Shown here one piece after another: positions 1 to 6,950 of a stretch of 19,882 bases of DNA. Numbering within the stretch: position 1 is the first letter of the stretch; each line of letters begins with the position of its first letter. The notes under the pieces were generated by a model. The model was not told where the DNA came from, searched no databases, and was given only the letters and a program-made list of their open reading frames with translations. The stretch is from JBDNDK01 sp046719185. GTDB lineage: Bacteria > Armatimonadota > UBA5829. The position numbers and the translations under genes were made by a program. Location of the stretch: the NCBI GenBank assembly GCA_046719185.1, contig JBDNDK010000024.1, forward strand, positions 1-19,882, read 5' to 3'.

Positions 1-80
1 TTTGCCATACGTGTTCTGGCAATGCCTTTAACATTCAACTTTTCATAGGCAATATGCTTTCCCTGAGATAAGAGCTTATC
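1..80 (-). mobile_element. TnpB (IS200/IS605-type) fragment
   Basis: On the minus strand, the frame that opens at about base 80 and runs off the left edge reads, after a few residues, KHIAYEKLNVKGIARTRMA. From family knowledge this matches the region around the second RuvC motif of TnpB, the RNA-guided nuclease of IS200/IS605-type elements (usual form: I-x-x-E-x-LNVKG followed by a short basic stretch). The glutamate codon at 42-44 would be the RuvC-II catalytic residue. Only about 26 codons are visible. The N-terminal half of TnpB is absent, and no element end is seen at the junction with leuD. So this is either a truncated remnant or a chimeric assembly edge. An inverted repeat, GATAAG-CT-CTTATC, lies at the junction (67-80). 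The assignment rests on a short stretch recognised by eye. Confidence 0.6.
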
Positions 81-264
81 CAAAATTATCTTCTCCAACA
101 ATCACATCACCTGGTTTTACTTTTTTTGCAAAATCCGGATCTATATCTTCCATGCAATGTGATGCAAGCTCTTTTTCATCAGTAGTATTTAAGTATCTAG
201 CAGGAATGATAACATCAGTATCTACATTACTGCCATATTTATGAACATTTCCTTTAATTTTCAT
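76..264 (-). pseudogene. leuD: 3-isopropylmalate dehydratase small subunit, 5' part only
   Basis: LeuD pairs with LeuC to isomerise 2-isopropylmalate to 3-isopropylmalate in leucine synthesis. The first 62 residues are clear: a start MKIKGNVHKYGSNVDTDVII, then ARYLNT and HCMEDIDPDFAKKVKPGD, ending GEDNFG. A normal LeuD has about 160-170 residues and continues from NFG into the GSSREH substrate-binding signature. Here a TAA stop follows NFG directly and no GSSREH is readable in any frame; the sequence beyond reads as a TnpB fragment. The ATG overlaps the leuC stop by one base (TAATG) and has a GGAGGAG ribosome site inside the end of leuC, so the gene was translationally coupled and is a genuine operon member. 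Whether the break is biological or an assembly artefact cannot be settled from 80 bases. Confidence 0.85.
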
Positions 265-1526
265 TATTTCAACTCCTCCGGTCCTGCTATTCTTCCCATC
301 ACAGCAGAAGCTGCAGCAACAGCCGGACCTGCAAGATATACCTCAGACTTCACATGTCCCATTCTGCCAACAAAGTTTCTATTTGTAGTAGCAACTGCTC
401 TTTCACCTTCAGCTAAACAGCCCATATGACCACCAAGACATGGACCACAAGTAGGTGTGCTGACAGCTCCACCAGCTTCAACAAATATTTCCGTTAAACC
501 TTCTTTAATAGACTGCAAATATATCTCTTGAGTGGCAGGAATTACAATCAATCTGACATTTGGATGAACAGTTCTGCCTTTAATAAGCTCAGCTGCAATT
601 CTTAAGTCTTCAATTCTGCCATTTGTACAAGAACCAATCACAACTTGATCAATTTCTACATTTCCAGCCTCACTCACTCTTTTTGCATTTTCAGGAAGAT
701 GAGGGAAAGCTACAATAGGCTCAAGTTTGGAAACATCTATCTCTATGACTTGCTTATATTTTGCATCTGGATCACTCTGGTATATTTTATAATCTCTTTT
801 TGCTCTTGGCTTGAGATATTCTATTGTCTTGTCATCTGGAGCAATTATGCCATTTTTTGCACCAGCCTCAATTGCCATATTGCACATTGTAAATCTGCCA
901 GCCATATCAAGCTCAGAAATTGCCTCACCACAGAATTCCATACTGCAATATAAAGCACCATCTACTCCAATTTCACCAATAGTATATAGTATAAGGTCTT
1001 TACCACCAACCCATTTTGGTATTTTGCCATAATATATAAATTTAATAGCTTCTGGAACCTTAAACCATGTCTCACCAACAGCCATTGCACAACCTAAATC
1101 TGTGCTTCCAACACCTGTTGAAAAAGCACCAATTGCACCATATGTGCAAGTGTGTGAGTCTGCACCTATTATTGTGTCTCCAGCAACTACTAATCCTTCA
1201 TCGGGAAGCAATGTATGTTCAACACCCATCTTGCCAATTTCGAAGAAGTTTGTGATTTCATATTTTTTTGCAAACTCTCTCATTATCTTGACAAGCTCAG
1301 CTGTCTTAATATCCTTATTTGGAGTTGAATGATCAGGAACTAAAGCTATTCTATCTTTATCGAATACTTTATCAGCACCTAATTTTTCAAACTCTCTTAT
1401 TGCAATTGGAGCTGTGATATCATTAGCTAAACACAAATCAAGCTTAGCATTTATAAGCTCTCCCGGTTCAACACATTCTTTGCCGCAATGTGCAGCAAGA
1501 ATTTTTTCAGTTATGGTTTGTCCCAT
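264..1526 (-). CDS. leuC: 3-isopropylmalate dehydratase large subunit
   Basis: This is the large, iron-sulfur subunit of isopropylmalate isomerase, second step of leucine synthesis, acting in the cytoplasm with LeuD. It has 420 residues, the length of the shorter LeuC class found in archaea and many Firmicutes. The three [4Fe-4S] ligand cysteines are visible at about 300 (GSCTNGR), 360 and 363 (PTCGPCLGG), and the aconitase-family motif GADSHTCTYGA is in the first third. The ATG is preceded by AGAGG at a normal distance. It follows leuA by 29 bases and overlaps leuD by one. The gene looks intact. If leuD is truly broken, this subunit has no functional partner in view. Confidence 0.96.
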   Translation of the reverse strand: MGQTITEKILAAHCGKECVEPGELINAKLDLCLANDITAPIAIREFEKLGADKVFDKDRIALVPDHSTPNKDIKTAELVKIMREFAKKYEITNFFEIGKMGVEHTLLPDEGLVVAGDTIIGADSHTCTYGAIGAFSTGVGSTDLGCAMAVGETWFKVPEAIKFIYYGKIPKWVGGKDLILYTIGEIGVDGALYCSMEFCGEAISELDMAGRFTMCNMAIEAGAKNGIIAPDDKTIEYLKPRAKRDYKIYQSDPDAKYKQVIEIDVSKLEPIVAFPHLPENAKRVSEAGNVEIDQVVIGSCTNGRIEDLRIAAELIKGRTVHPNVRLIVIPATQEIYLQSIKEGLTEIFVEAGGAVSTPTCGPCLGGHMGCLAEGERAVATTNRNFVGRMGHVKSEVYLAGPAVAAASAVMGRIAGPEELK

Positions 1527-1555
1527 TTAATATCCTCTCTTAAGTTATTAAAAAA

Positions 1556-3112
1556 TTAAAGCTTTGGTCTGTCTTCTGGTTTTGCACCTTTTCTTTTGTT
1601 TTGATAATAAACAAGTTTGTTAATTGCATTTATATATGCTTTTGCACTTGCCTCAACAATATCTAAACTGTTTCCTCTGCCTGTGTAAACATCACCCATA
1701 CTACCTGCCATTTTAACAGTAACATCAGCAAGTGCATCAGTGCCACCAGTAACAGATTTTACAACATAATCATCAAGTCTATAATCAACAGGAATCATTT
1801 TATCAATAGTTTTATACACAGCATCTACGCTACCAACACCAACACCAGCCTCAACAATATCTCCCTCTTGTGTTCTAAGCTTGATTGTAGCAGTTGGTAT
1901 GCCTTCAAGACTTGTCATAACATTCATATATACTAAATCATAAGTTGTTGGTATGTGATATACTTCCTCTGCAACAATTGCTTCAATATCCTCATCAAAA
2001 ACTTCTTTTTTCTTATCTGCAAGCTCTTTGAATCTATGAAATGCTTTTTCTAAATCTTCTTTATTAATCTCTATTCCAAGTTCTTTTATTCTATCTTCAA
2101 AAGCATGTCTTCCTGAATGCTTGCCAAGAACAAGTTTATTTGAAGTAAGACCCACAGACTCTGGATCCATTATTTCATAAGTAAGTCTTTCTTTTAGAAC
2201 ACCATCTTGATGAATCCCAGCCTCATGAGCAAATGCATTGCTTCCCACAATTGCTTTATTTACCTGAACTTGAAGACCAGTAACATCAGATACAAGCCTG
2301 CTTGCTCTGTGAATTTCTTTTGTATTTACATCAGTATATACATCCGAAAATATATCTGATCTAGTTTTGATTGCCATTATTACTTCTTCAAGTGCTGCAT
2401 TTCCTGCTCTTTCACCTATGCCATTTATTGTACCCTCTACTTGTCCAGCACCTTCAAGCACCGCAGCAAGAGAATTAGCAACTGCAAGTCCTAGGTCATT
2501 ATGGCAATGAACACTTATTACAGCATTTTTGATATTTGGCACTTTCTCAACAAGTGTTCTGATTATCTTAGCATACTCAAATGGTATAGCATAACCAACA
2601 GTATCAGGTATATTTACAATTGTTGCACCTGCATCAATCACTGCCTCAACCACTTTGCATAAATAATCAATATCTGTTCTTGCAGCATCTTCAGCTGAAA
2701 ACTGCACTTGATCGCAATATTTTTTTGCATACTGAACAGCTTCACAAGCAATTGCAATCACTTCATCTCTTGTTTTTTTGAGTTTTTTCTCAAGATGAAT
2801 ATCAGATGTTGCTATAAATGTATGAATCAGAGGACTATCTGCATATTTCAGTGCTTCCCAAGCTCTATCTATATCCATACTTGTTGCCCTGCATAGTCCC
2901 GCAATAGATGGTCCTTTTACTTGTTCAGCTACAGCCTTAACAGCTTCAAAATCACCAGGTGATGAAATTGGGAAACCTGCTTCAATCACATCTATGTTAA
3001 GCCTTGCGAGCTGTTTAGCTACTTCTATTTTTTCTTCAATATTCATACTAGCACCCGGAGATTGCTCACCATCTCTTAGTGTAGTATCAAAAATCCTAAT
3101 TTTTCGTGACAT
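1556..3112 (-). CDS. leuA: 2-isopropylmalate synthase
   Basis: LeuA condenses acetyl-CoA with 2-ketoisovalerate, the committed step of leucine synthesis. The 518-residue protein has the DRE-TIM metallolyase barrel: DTTLRDGEQSPG at residues 9-20 (catalytic Arg and metal-binding Asp), the metal-binding HCHND at about 202-206, and NGIGERAGN just after. The C-terminal part, including YRLDDYVVKSVTGGTDALAD, matches the leucine-binding regulatory domain, so leucine feedback inhibition is likely. The length fits the standard bacterial LeuA. The ATG has an AGGAG ribosome site 6-7 bases upstream. A 190-base gap with a terminator-like hairpin separates it from ilvC, so leuACD may be expressed partly independently of the ilv genes. 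Confidence 0.96.
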   Translation of the reverse strand: MSRKIRIFDTTLRDGEQSPGASMNIEEKIEVAKQLARLNIDVIEAGFPISSPGDFEAVKAVAEQVKGPSIAGLCRATSMDIDRAWEALKYADSPLIHTFIATSDIHLEKKLKKTRDEVIAIACEAVQYAKKYCDQVQFSAEDAARTDIDYLCKVVEAVIDAGATIVNIPDTVGYAIPFEYAKIIRTLVEKVPNIKNAVISVHCHNDLGLAVANSLAAVLEGAGQVEGTINGIGERAGNAALEEVIMAIKTRSDIFSDVYTDVNTKEIHRASRLVSDVTGLQVQVNKAIVGSNAFAHEAGIHQDGVLKERLTYEIMDPESVGLTSNKLVLGKHSGRHAFEDRIKELGIEINKEDLEKAFHRFKELADKKKEVFDEDIEAIVAEEVYHIPTTYDLVYMNVMTSLEGIPTATIKLRTQEGDIVEAGVGVGSVDAVYKTIDKMIPVDYRLDDYVVKSVTGGTDALADVTVKMAGSMGDVYTGRGNSLDIVEASAKAYINAINKLVYYQNKRKGAKPEDRPKL

Positions 3113-3227
3113 AACATACTCCTCTACTCTATTTTTATTTGAGGATAAAATTGACTCATCAAAGAATCATTATCTATATTTTAATGTTTTTTACATAATA
3201 AGGCTAGCATTACACATTAAAAGCTCA

Positions 3228-3267
3228 CAAAAACAATAGAGCCCCCAGAAATTTTTGCTGGAGGCTC
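3228..3267 (-). terminator. Terminator-like hairpin between ilvC and leuA
   Basis: On the minus strand a 10-bp stem (GAGCCTCCAG pairing with CTGGGGGCTC, one G-U pair) with a 9-base loop is followed by TATTGTTTTTG. It lies 35 bases after the ilvC stop and 126 bases before leuA. It fits an intrinsic terminator or attenuator dividing the ilv and leu halves. Between it and leuA (3113-3227) the DNA is very AT-rich. A weak promoter candidate (TATAGA about 17 bases after TTATTA) is possible but not convincing. No leader peptide with leucine codons is seen. Confidence 0.75.
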
Positions 3268-3302
3268 ATAGTTATGTAGGCATTTTTATATGTTTTATTA
3301 TC

Positions 3303-4301
3303 CTATTTCTTTTTGAGCCAAGGCATCATTTCTCTTAACTTTGCTCCAACTGCCTCAATCTCAGACTCTTTGCTATGTCTTCTAGCAGCATTAAGCACAG
3401 GTCTTCCAGCTTTGTTTTCCAAAATCCATTCTCTTGCAAATTCACCTGTTTGAATCTGTCTTAATATTTCTACCATAGCTTCTTTTGCACACTCATCAAT
3501 CACCATCGGACCTCTTGTATAATCACCATACTCAGCAGTGTTGCTAATGGAGTATCTCATATAGTCCATACCACCTTCATACATGAGGTCAACAATTAGT
3601 TTAAGTTCATGAAGGCACTCAAAGTATGCAATCTCTGGTTGATAACCAGCTTCAACTAATGTCTGGAATCCAGCTTCAACTAATGCAGTGCATCCTCCAC
3701 AAAGAACAGCTTGCTCACCAAATAGGTCAGTTTCAGTTTCTTCTTCAAATGTTGTTTCCAAAACACCAACTTTTGTGGCACCAATTCCCTTTGCATAAGC
3801 AAGAGCTGTGTCTTTTGCCTTTCCACTAGCATCTTGATATACAGCAATCAGTGCAGGAACACCAGCACCTTCTGTATATACTCTTCTTACTAAGTGTCCA
3901 GGTCCTTTTGGTGCAACCATTATAACATCAACCTCTGCAGGAGGCACAATCTGACCAAAATGAATATTAAATCCATGTGAGAAAAGTAATGTTTTACCTT
4001 TTCCAAGATGTGGTTCAACTTCATTTTTATAAACAATTGGCTGAACTTCATCCTCTGTGAGTATCTGGATTAAATCCGCTTGCTGTGCAGCCTCAGATGC
4101 ACTAACAGGTTTGAAACCATGCTCTATTGCTAAATTGTAGTTTGCAGTCCCAGGTAAGTCTGCAACAATAACTTCTACACCGCTATCTTTTAAATTTTGT
4201 GCTTGTGCATGTCCCTGGCTTCCATAGCCAATAATAGCAACTTTCTTTCCCTTGAGCATATCAAGATTTGCATCTGAATCATAGTAAATCTTAGCTGGCA
4301 T
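3303..4301 (-). CDS. ilvC: Ketol-acid reductoisomerase (class I, probably NADH-preferring)
   Basis: IlvC isomerises and reduces acetolactate and acetohydroxybutyrate in valine, leucine and isoleucine synthesis. With 332 residues it is a class I (short) enzyme: Rossmann motif GYGSQGHAQAQN, the APKGPGH segment, the metal-binding region around DLFGEQAVLCGG and the knotted helical C-terminal domain with ECLHELKLIVDLMYEGG. The loop after the second strand of the Rossmann fold reads V-A-D48-L-P-G-T-A-N54-Y. The usual NADPH form is V-G-L-R-x-G-S-x-S-W, so the phosphate-binding Arg and the final Ser are gone and an Asp has appeared. That pattern predicts NADH use (inference). The ribosome site GGAGG is well placed. 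It follows the small membrane-protein gene by 31 bases. Confidence 0.97.
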   Translation of the reverse strand: MPAKIYYDSDANLDMLKGKKVAIIGYGSQGHAQAQNLKDSGVEVIVADLPGTANYNLAIEHGFKPVSASEAAQQADLIQILTEDEVQPIVYKNEVEPHLGKGKTLLFSHGFNIHFGQIVPPAEVDVIMVAPKGPGHLVRRVYTEGAGVPALIAVYQDASGKAKDTALAYAKGIGATKVGVLETTFEEETETDLFGEQAVLCGGCTALVEAGFQTLVEAGYQPEIAYFECLHELKLIVDLMYEGGMDYMRYSISNTAEYGDYTRGPMVIDECAKEAMVEILRQIQTGEFAREWILENKAGRPVLNAARRHSKESEIEAVGAKLREMMPWLKKK

Positions 4302-4332
4302 TTATTTTCCTCCAATATTCTTTTTTGCCTGT

Positions 4333-4677
4333 TCAATTATCATCTTCCGAATCTGAATAAGTAGTTTTTATTTTATATGCTGTCATAAATACTACATATC
4401 CTGCAAACATTCCTAACAATGCAAATAATACAATTTGCAAAATCATATTAAAAAGACTATCTACACCAAAATAGTCAGTTATAACATTATACAACTTCCA
4501 GAGACCATATGAAACAGTACCCAACATACCCATTATAAACCCACTGAGCATTTTAGGCCAGATTTTCTTGTCATGAGCACCAAAAACCCCACCAACCATT
4601 AGTCCAAAGAATGGACTAAATACAGCTAAAAAAAATAAATATTTATTCGCTGATTGATAGTTAATCAGCTCATGCAT
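4333..4677 (-). CDS. Small three-helix membrane protein of the ilv operon, function unknown
   Basis: I do not recognise this family. The 114-residue protein starting at ATG 4677 has three hydrophobic segments (about residues 13-34, 44-62 and 77-101) and an acidic C-terminus (SDSEDDN). The first segment is glycine-rich (GLMVGGVFGA), followed by HDKK. An in-frame TTG at 4686 is an alternative start. I prefer the ATG because its reading frame overlaps the ilvN stop by a few bases (ATGCATGA), a usual coupling arrangement. It sits between ilvN and ilvC with no promoter in between and must be co-transcribed with them. Position alone suggests a link to branched-chain amino acid metabolism, such as transport or membrane tethering, but nothing in the protein proves it. 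Confidence 0.75.
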   Translation of the reverse strand: MHELINYQSANKYLFFLAVFSPFFGLMVGGVFGAHDKKIWPKMLSGFIMGMLGTVSYGLWKLYNVITDYFGVDSLFNMILQIVLFALLGMFAGYVVFMTAYKIKTTYSDSEDDN

Positions 4678-5209
4678 CTGTTTCAACTACCTCCATCTCT
4701 GGTTCCTCCACCATTGAATGAGCTCCTCTGGACAATGCTATTTTACCAGTTCTAACAATTTCTTTTATTCCATAAGGTTCTAATAATCTTTCCAGAGCAT
4801 CTACTTTATCCACACTTCCTGTAACTTCTATAGTAAATGTTGTATCACTAATATCAACAATTTTAGCTCTAAAAATATCTGTTATCTGCATAATCTCTGC
4901 TCTTTTGGCAGATTTTGCATTAACTTTCAACAGAGCTAGCTCTCTTTCAAGAATTGGCACCTCACTATAATCTATAACTCTAATAACATCAATAAGCTTA
5001 CTTGTTTGTTTAATTATCTGGTCTAATATTCTATCATCACCTGAAACCACAATAGTCATTCTAGACATCGTAGGATCATTAGTATTACTAACAGCAAGAG
5101 ATTCAATATTAAAACCTCTTCTTGCAAACAGACCTGAGACTCTTGCCAATACACCAGGCTTGTTTTCTACAAGAACGGTTATTGTGTGTTGTTGAACTAA
5201 CTTTTTCAT
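4670..5209 (-). CDS. ilvN: Acetolactate synthase regulatory subunit
   Basis: IlvN is the small subunit that activates IlvB and confers feedback inhibition, typically by valine. The N-terminal ACT domain (residues about 8-80) shows ITVLVENKPGVLARVSGLFA and RRGFNIESLAVS, the classic effector-binding pattern. The C-terminal domain (about 85-165) carries KVNAK, FRAKIVDIS and RLLEPYGIKEIVRTGKIAL. The 179 residues are slightly longer than usual, because of an acidic tail after SRG. It follows ilvB with a three-base gap, with AAAGG as ribosome site inside the end of ilvB, so the two subunits are translationally coupled. Its stop overlaps the start of the membrane-protein gene. Confidence 0.95.
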   Translation of the reverse strand: MKKLVQQHTITVLVENKPGVLARVSGLFARRGFNIESLAVSNTNDPTMSRMTIVVSGDDRILDQIIKQTSKLIDVIRVIDYSEVPILERELALLKVNAKSAKRAEIMQITDIFRAKIVDISDTTFTIEVTGSVDKVDALERLLEPYGIKEIVRTGKIALSRGAHSMVEEPEMEVVETDA

Positions 5210-5212
5210 ATT

Positions 5213-6901
5213 TTAACCTTTCTTTGGCCTGTTTACCATCATTTCTTCTATTGACTGACCTGCCGGAATCATTGGAAAAACATTCTCTTCCTTGCAAACA
5301 TGAACATCAATAACACAAGGCTTATCTGTAATTTCTAATGATTTTCTTATTGCAAGCTCAGCTTCATCTATTGATTTTGCAGTCATTCCTACTGCTCCAT
5401 AAGCTTCAGCTAATGCCTTAAAGTCTGGCTGAACAGATATATCAACTCCAGAGTATCTCTTACTCCAGAACAATTCTTGCCATTGTCTCACCATTCCCAA
5501 ATAACCATTATTAAGTATAATAATTTTAACTGGTACTTTATACTGCACAGCAGCTGCAAGTTCCTGCAAAGTCATCTGAAAACCACCATCACCTACTATT
5601 GCAAAAACAGTTTTGTCCGGATTTGCTACCTGAGCACCATAAGCAGCTGGAAATCCAAATCCCATTGTTCCTAATCCACCAGAAGATAAGAAATGTCTTG
5701 GTTTTGTTGTTTGATAAAAAAGTGCAGCAAACATTTGATGCTGACCAACATCAGTTACTATAATACATTCACCTTTTGTTATATCAGAAAGCAATTTTAC
5801 CACACATTGAGGTGGAACAGAATCATCACAAACAGGACATTGCAATGCATATTCATTTCTCCACTTCATTATTTGTTTATTCCAGTCTGTCTCATCTCTC
5901 TTTGCAACTTTTGCTGTAAGTCTTTTTAATATTTCTTTGCAGTCTCCAATACAAGATACATCAGGAACAATAGTTTTTCCGATTTCAGCAGAGTCTATAT
6001 CTATATGAATGACTTTTGCTTTTTTTGCAAAAGCTGCAAGTTTGCCTGTTACTCTATCATCAAATCTGGCTCCAACAGCAATTAGCAAATCACACTCATG
6101 AACAGCATGGTTTGCATAGGCAGTTCCATGCATTCCAAGCATACCTAATGAATGTGGATGATTTTCTGGGAAACCACCTTTTCCAAGAAGAGTGTTTGTT
6201 ACCAATATGTGTGTTTTTTCAGATAACTTAATCAACTCTTCAGTTGCACCAGCAGATATTACACCACCACCAATATATAATACAGGTCTTTCAGACTTAT
6301 TTATCAGTTCAGCAGCTTCTGAAATTTTGCTATCATCAATAAGTTTTTTTACAGAATAGCTTCTTATTTTAACATTTTTTACCGGCTTGTATTCTACTTG
6401 AGCAAGAGATACATCAATTGGTATATCTACTAATACAGGTCCAGGTCTGCCAGTTGTAGCAATATATATTGCTTCTGAAATAACTCTAGGCAAATCTTCA
6501 ACATTTTTTACAAGGAAATTATGCTTTGTTATAGGCAGTGTGATTCCTGTTATATCTGCTTCCTGAAAAGCATCTTTTCCTAATGCTTCTGTTTTAGCTT
6601 GACCAGTGATTGCAAGCATTGGAATTGAATCCATATTTGCAGTTGCAATTCCAGTAACTAGATTTGTAGCACCAGGACCTGATGTAGCAAGACAAACACC
6701 TATTTTGCCTGTTGATCTTGCATATCCATCAGCAGCATGTGCAGCACCCTGCTCATGCCTCATTAAATGATTGCTAATCTCTTTGCAGTCATATAAAGCA
6801 TCATATATAGGAATCATCATACCGCCTGGAATTCCAAAAACAGTATCAATTCCATTATCTATTAATGACCTAACCAATGCTTGTGCACCACTAATTTTCA
6901 A
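5213..6901 (-). CDS. ilvB: Acetolactate synthase catalytic subunit
   Basis: This ThDP- and FAD-dependent enzyme condenses two pyruvates, or pyruvate with 2-ketobutyrate, as first common step of the pathway. Its 562 residues match the family. The catalytic Glu50 lies in MRHEQGAAHAADGYAR, the central FAD-binding domain follows, and the ThDP-Mg motif begins GDGG at 437-440 and ends at NNGYLGM about 27 residues later. The C-terminal MIPAGQSIEEM is typical. The start is a TTG at 6901-6899: the conserved N-terminus KISGAQALVRSL leaves no usable ATG, and GGAGG lies about 10 bases upstream. It follows ilvD by 49 bases and pairs with IlvN. Confidence 0.96.
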   Translation of the reverse strand: MKISGAQALVRSLIDNGIDTVFGIPGGMMIPIYDALYDCKEISNHLMRHEQGAAHAADGYARSTGKIGVCLATSGPGATNLVTGIATANMDSIPMLAITGQAKTEALGKDAFQEADITGITLPITKHNFLVKNVEDLPRVISEAIYIATTGRPGPVLVDIPIDVSLAQVEYKPVKNVKIRSYSVKKLIDDSKISEAAELINKSERPVLYIGGGVISAGATEELIKLSEKTHILVTNTLLGKGGFPENHPHSLGMLGMHGTAYANHAVHECDLLIAVGARFDDRVTGKLAAFAKKAKVIHIDIDSAEIGKTIVPDVSCIGDCKEILKRLTAKVAKRDETDWNKQIMKWRNEYALQCPVCDDSVPPQCVVKLLSDITKGECIIVTDVGQHQMFAALFYQTTKPRHFLSSGGLGTMGFGFPAAYGAQVANPDKTVFAIVGDGGFQMTLQELAAAVQYKVPVKIIILNNGYLGMVRQWQELFWSKRYSGVDISVQPDFKALAEAYGAVGMTAKSIDEAELAIRKSLEITDKPCVIDVHVCKEENVFPMIPAGQSIEEMMVNRPKKG

Positions 6902-6950
6902 TTCAGGTATACCTCCGCATTCTCAGAGTATCAATTCTAAAATTATAATA

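Noticed and set aside
3113..3238. Leucine leader peptide attenuator before leuA
   Set aside because: Short frames in this stretch have no run of leucine codons; the longest Met-started ones end within a few codons.
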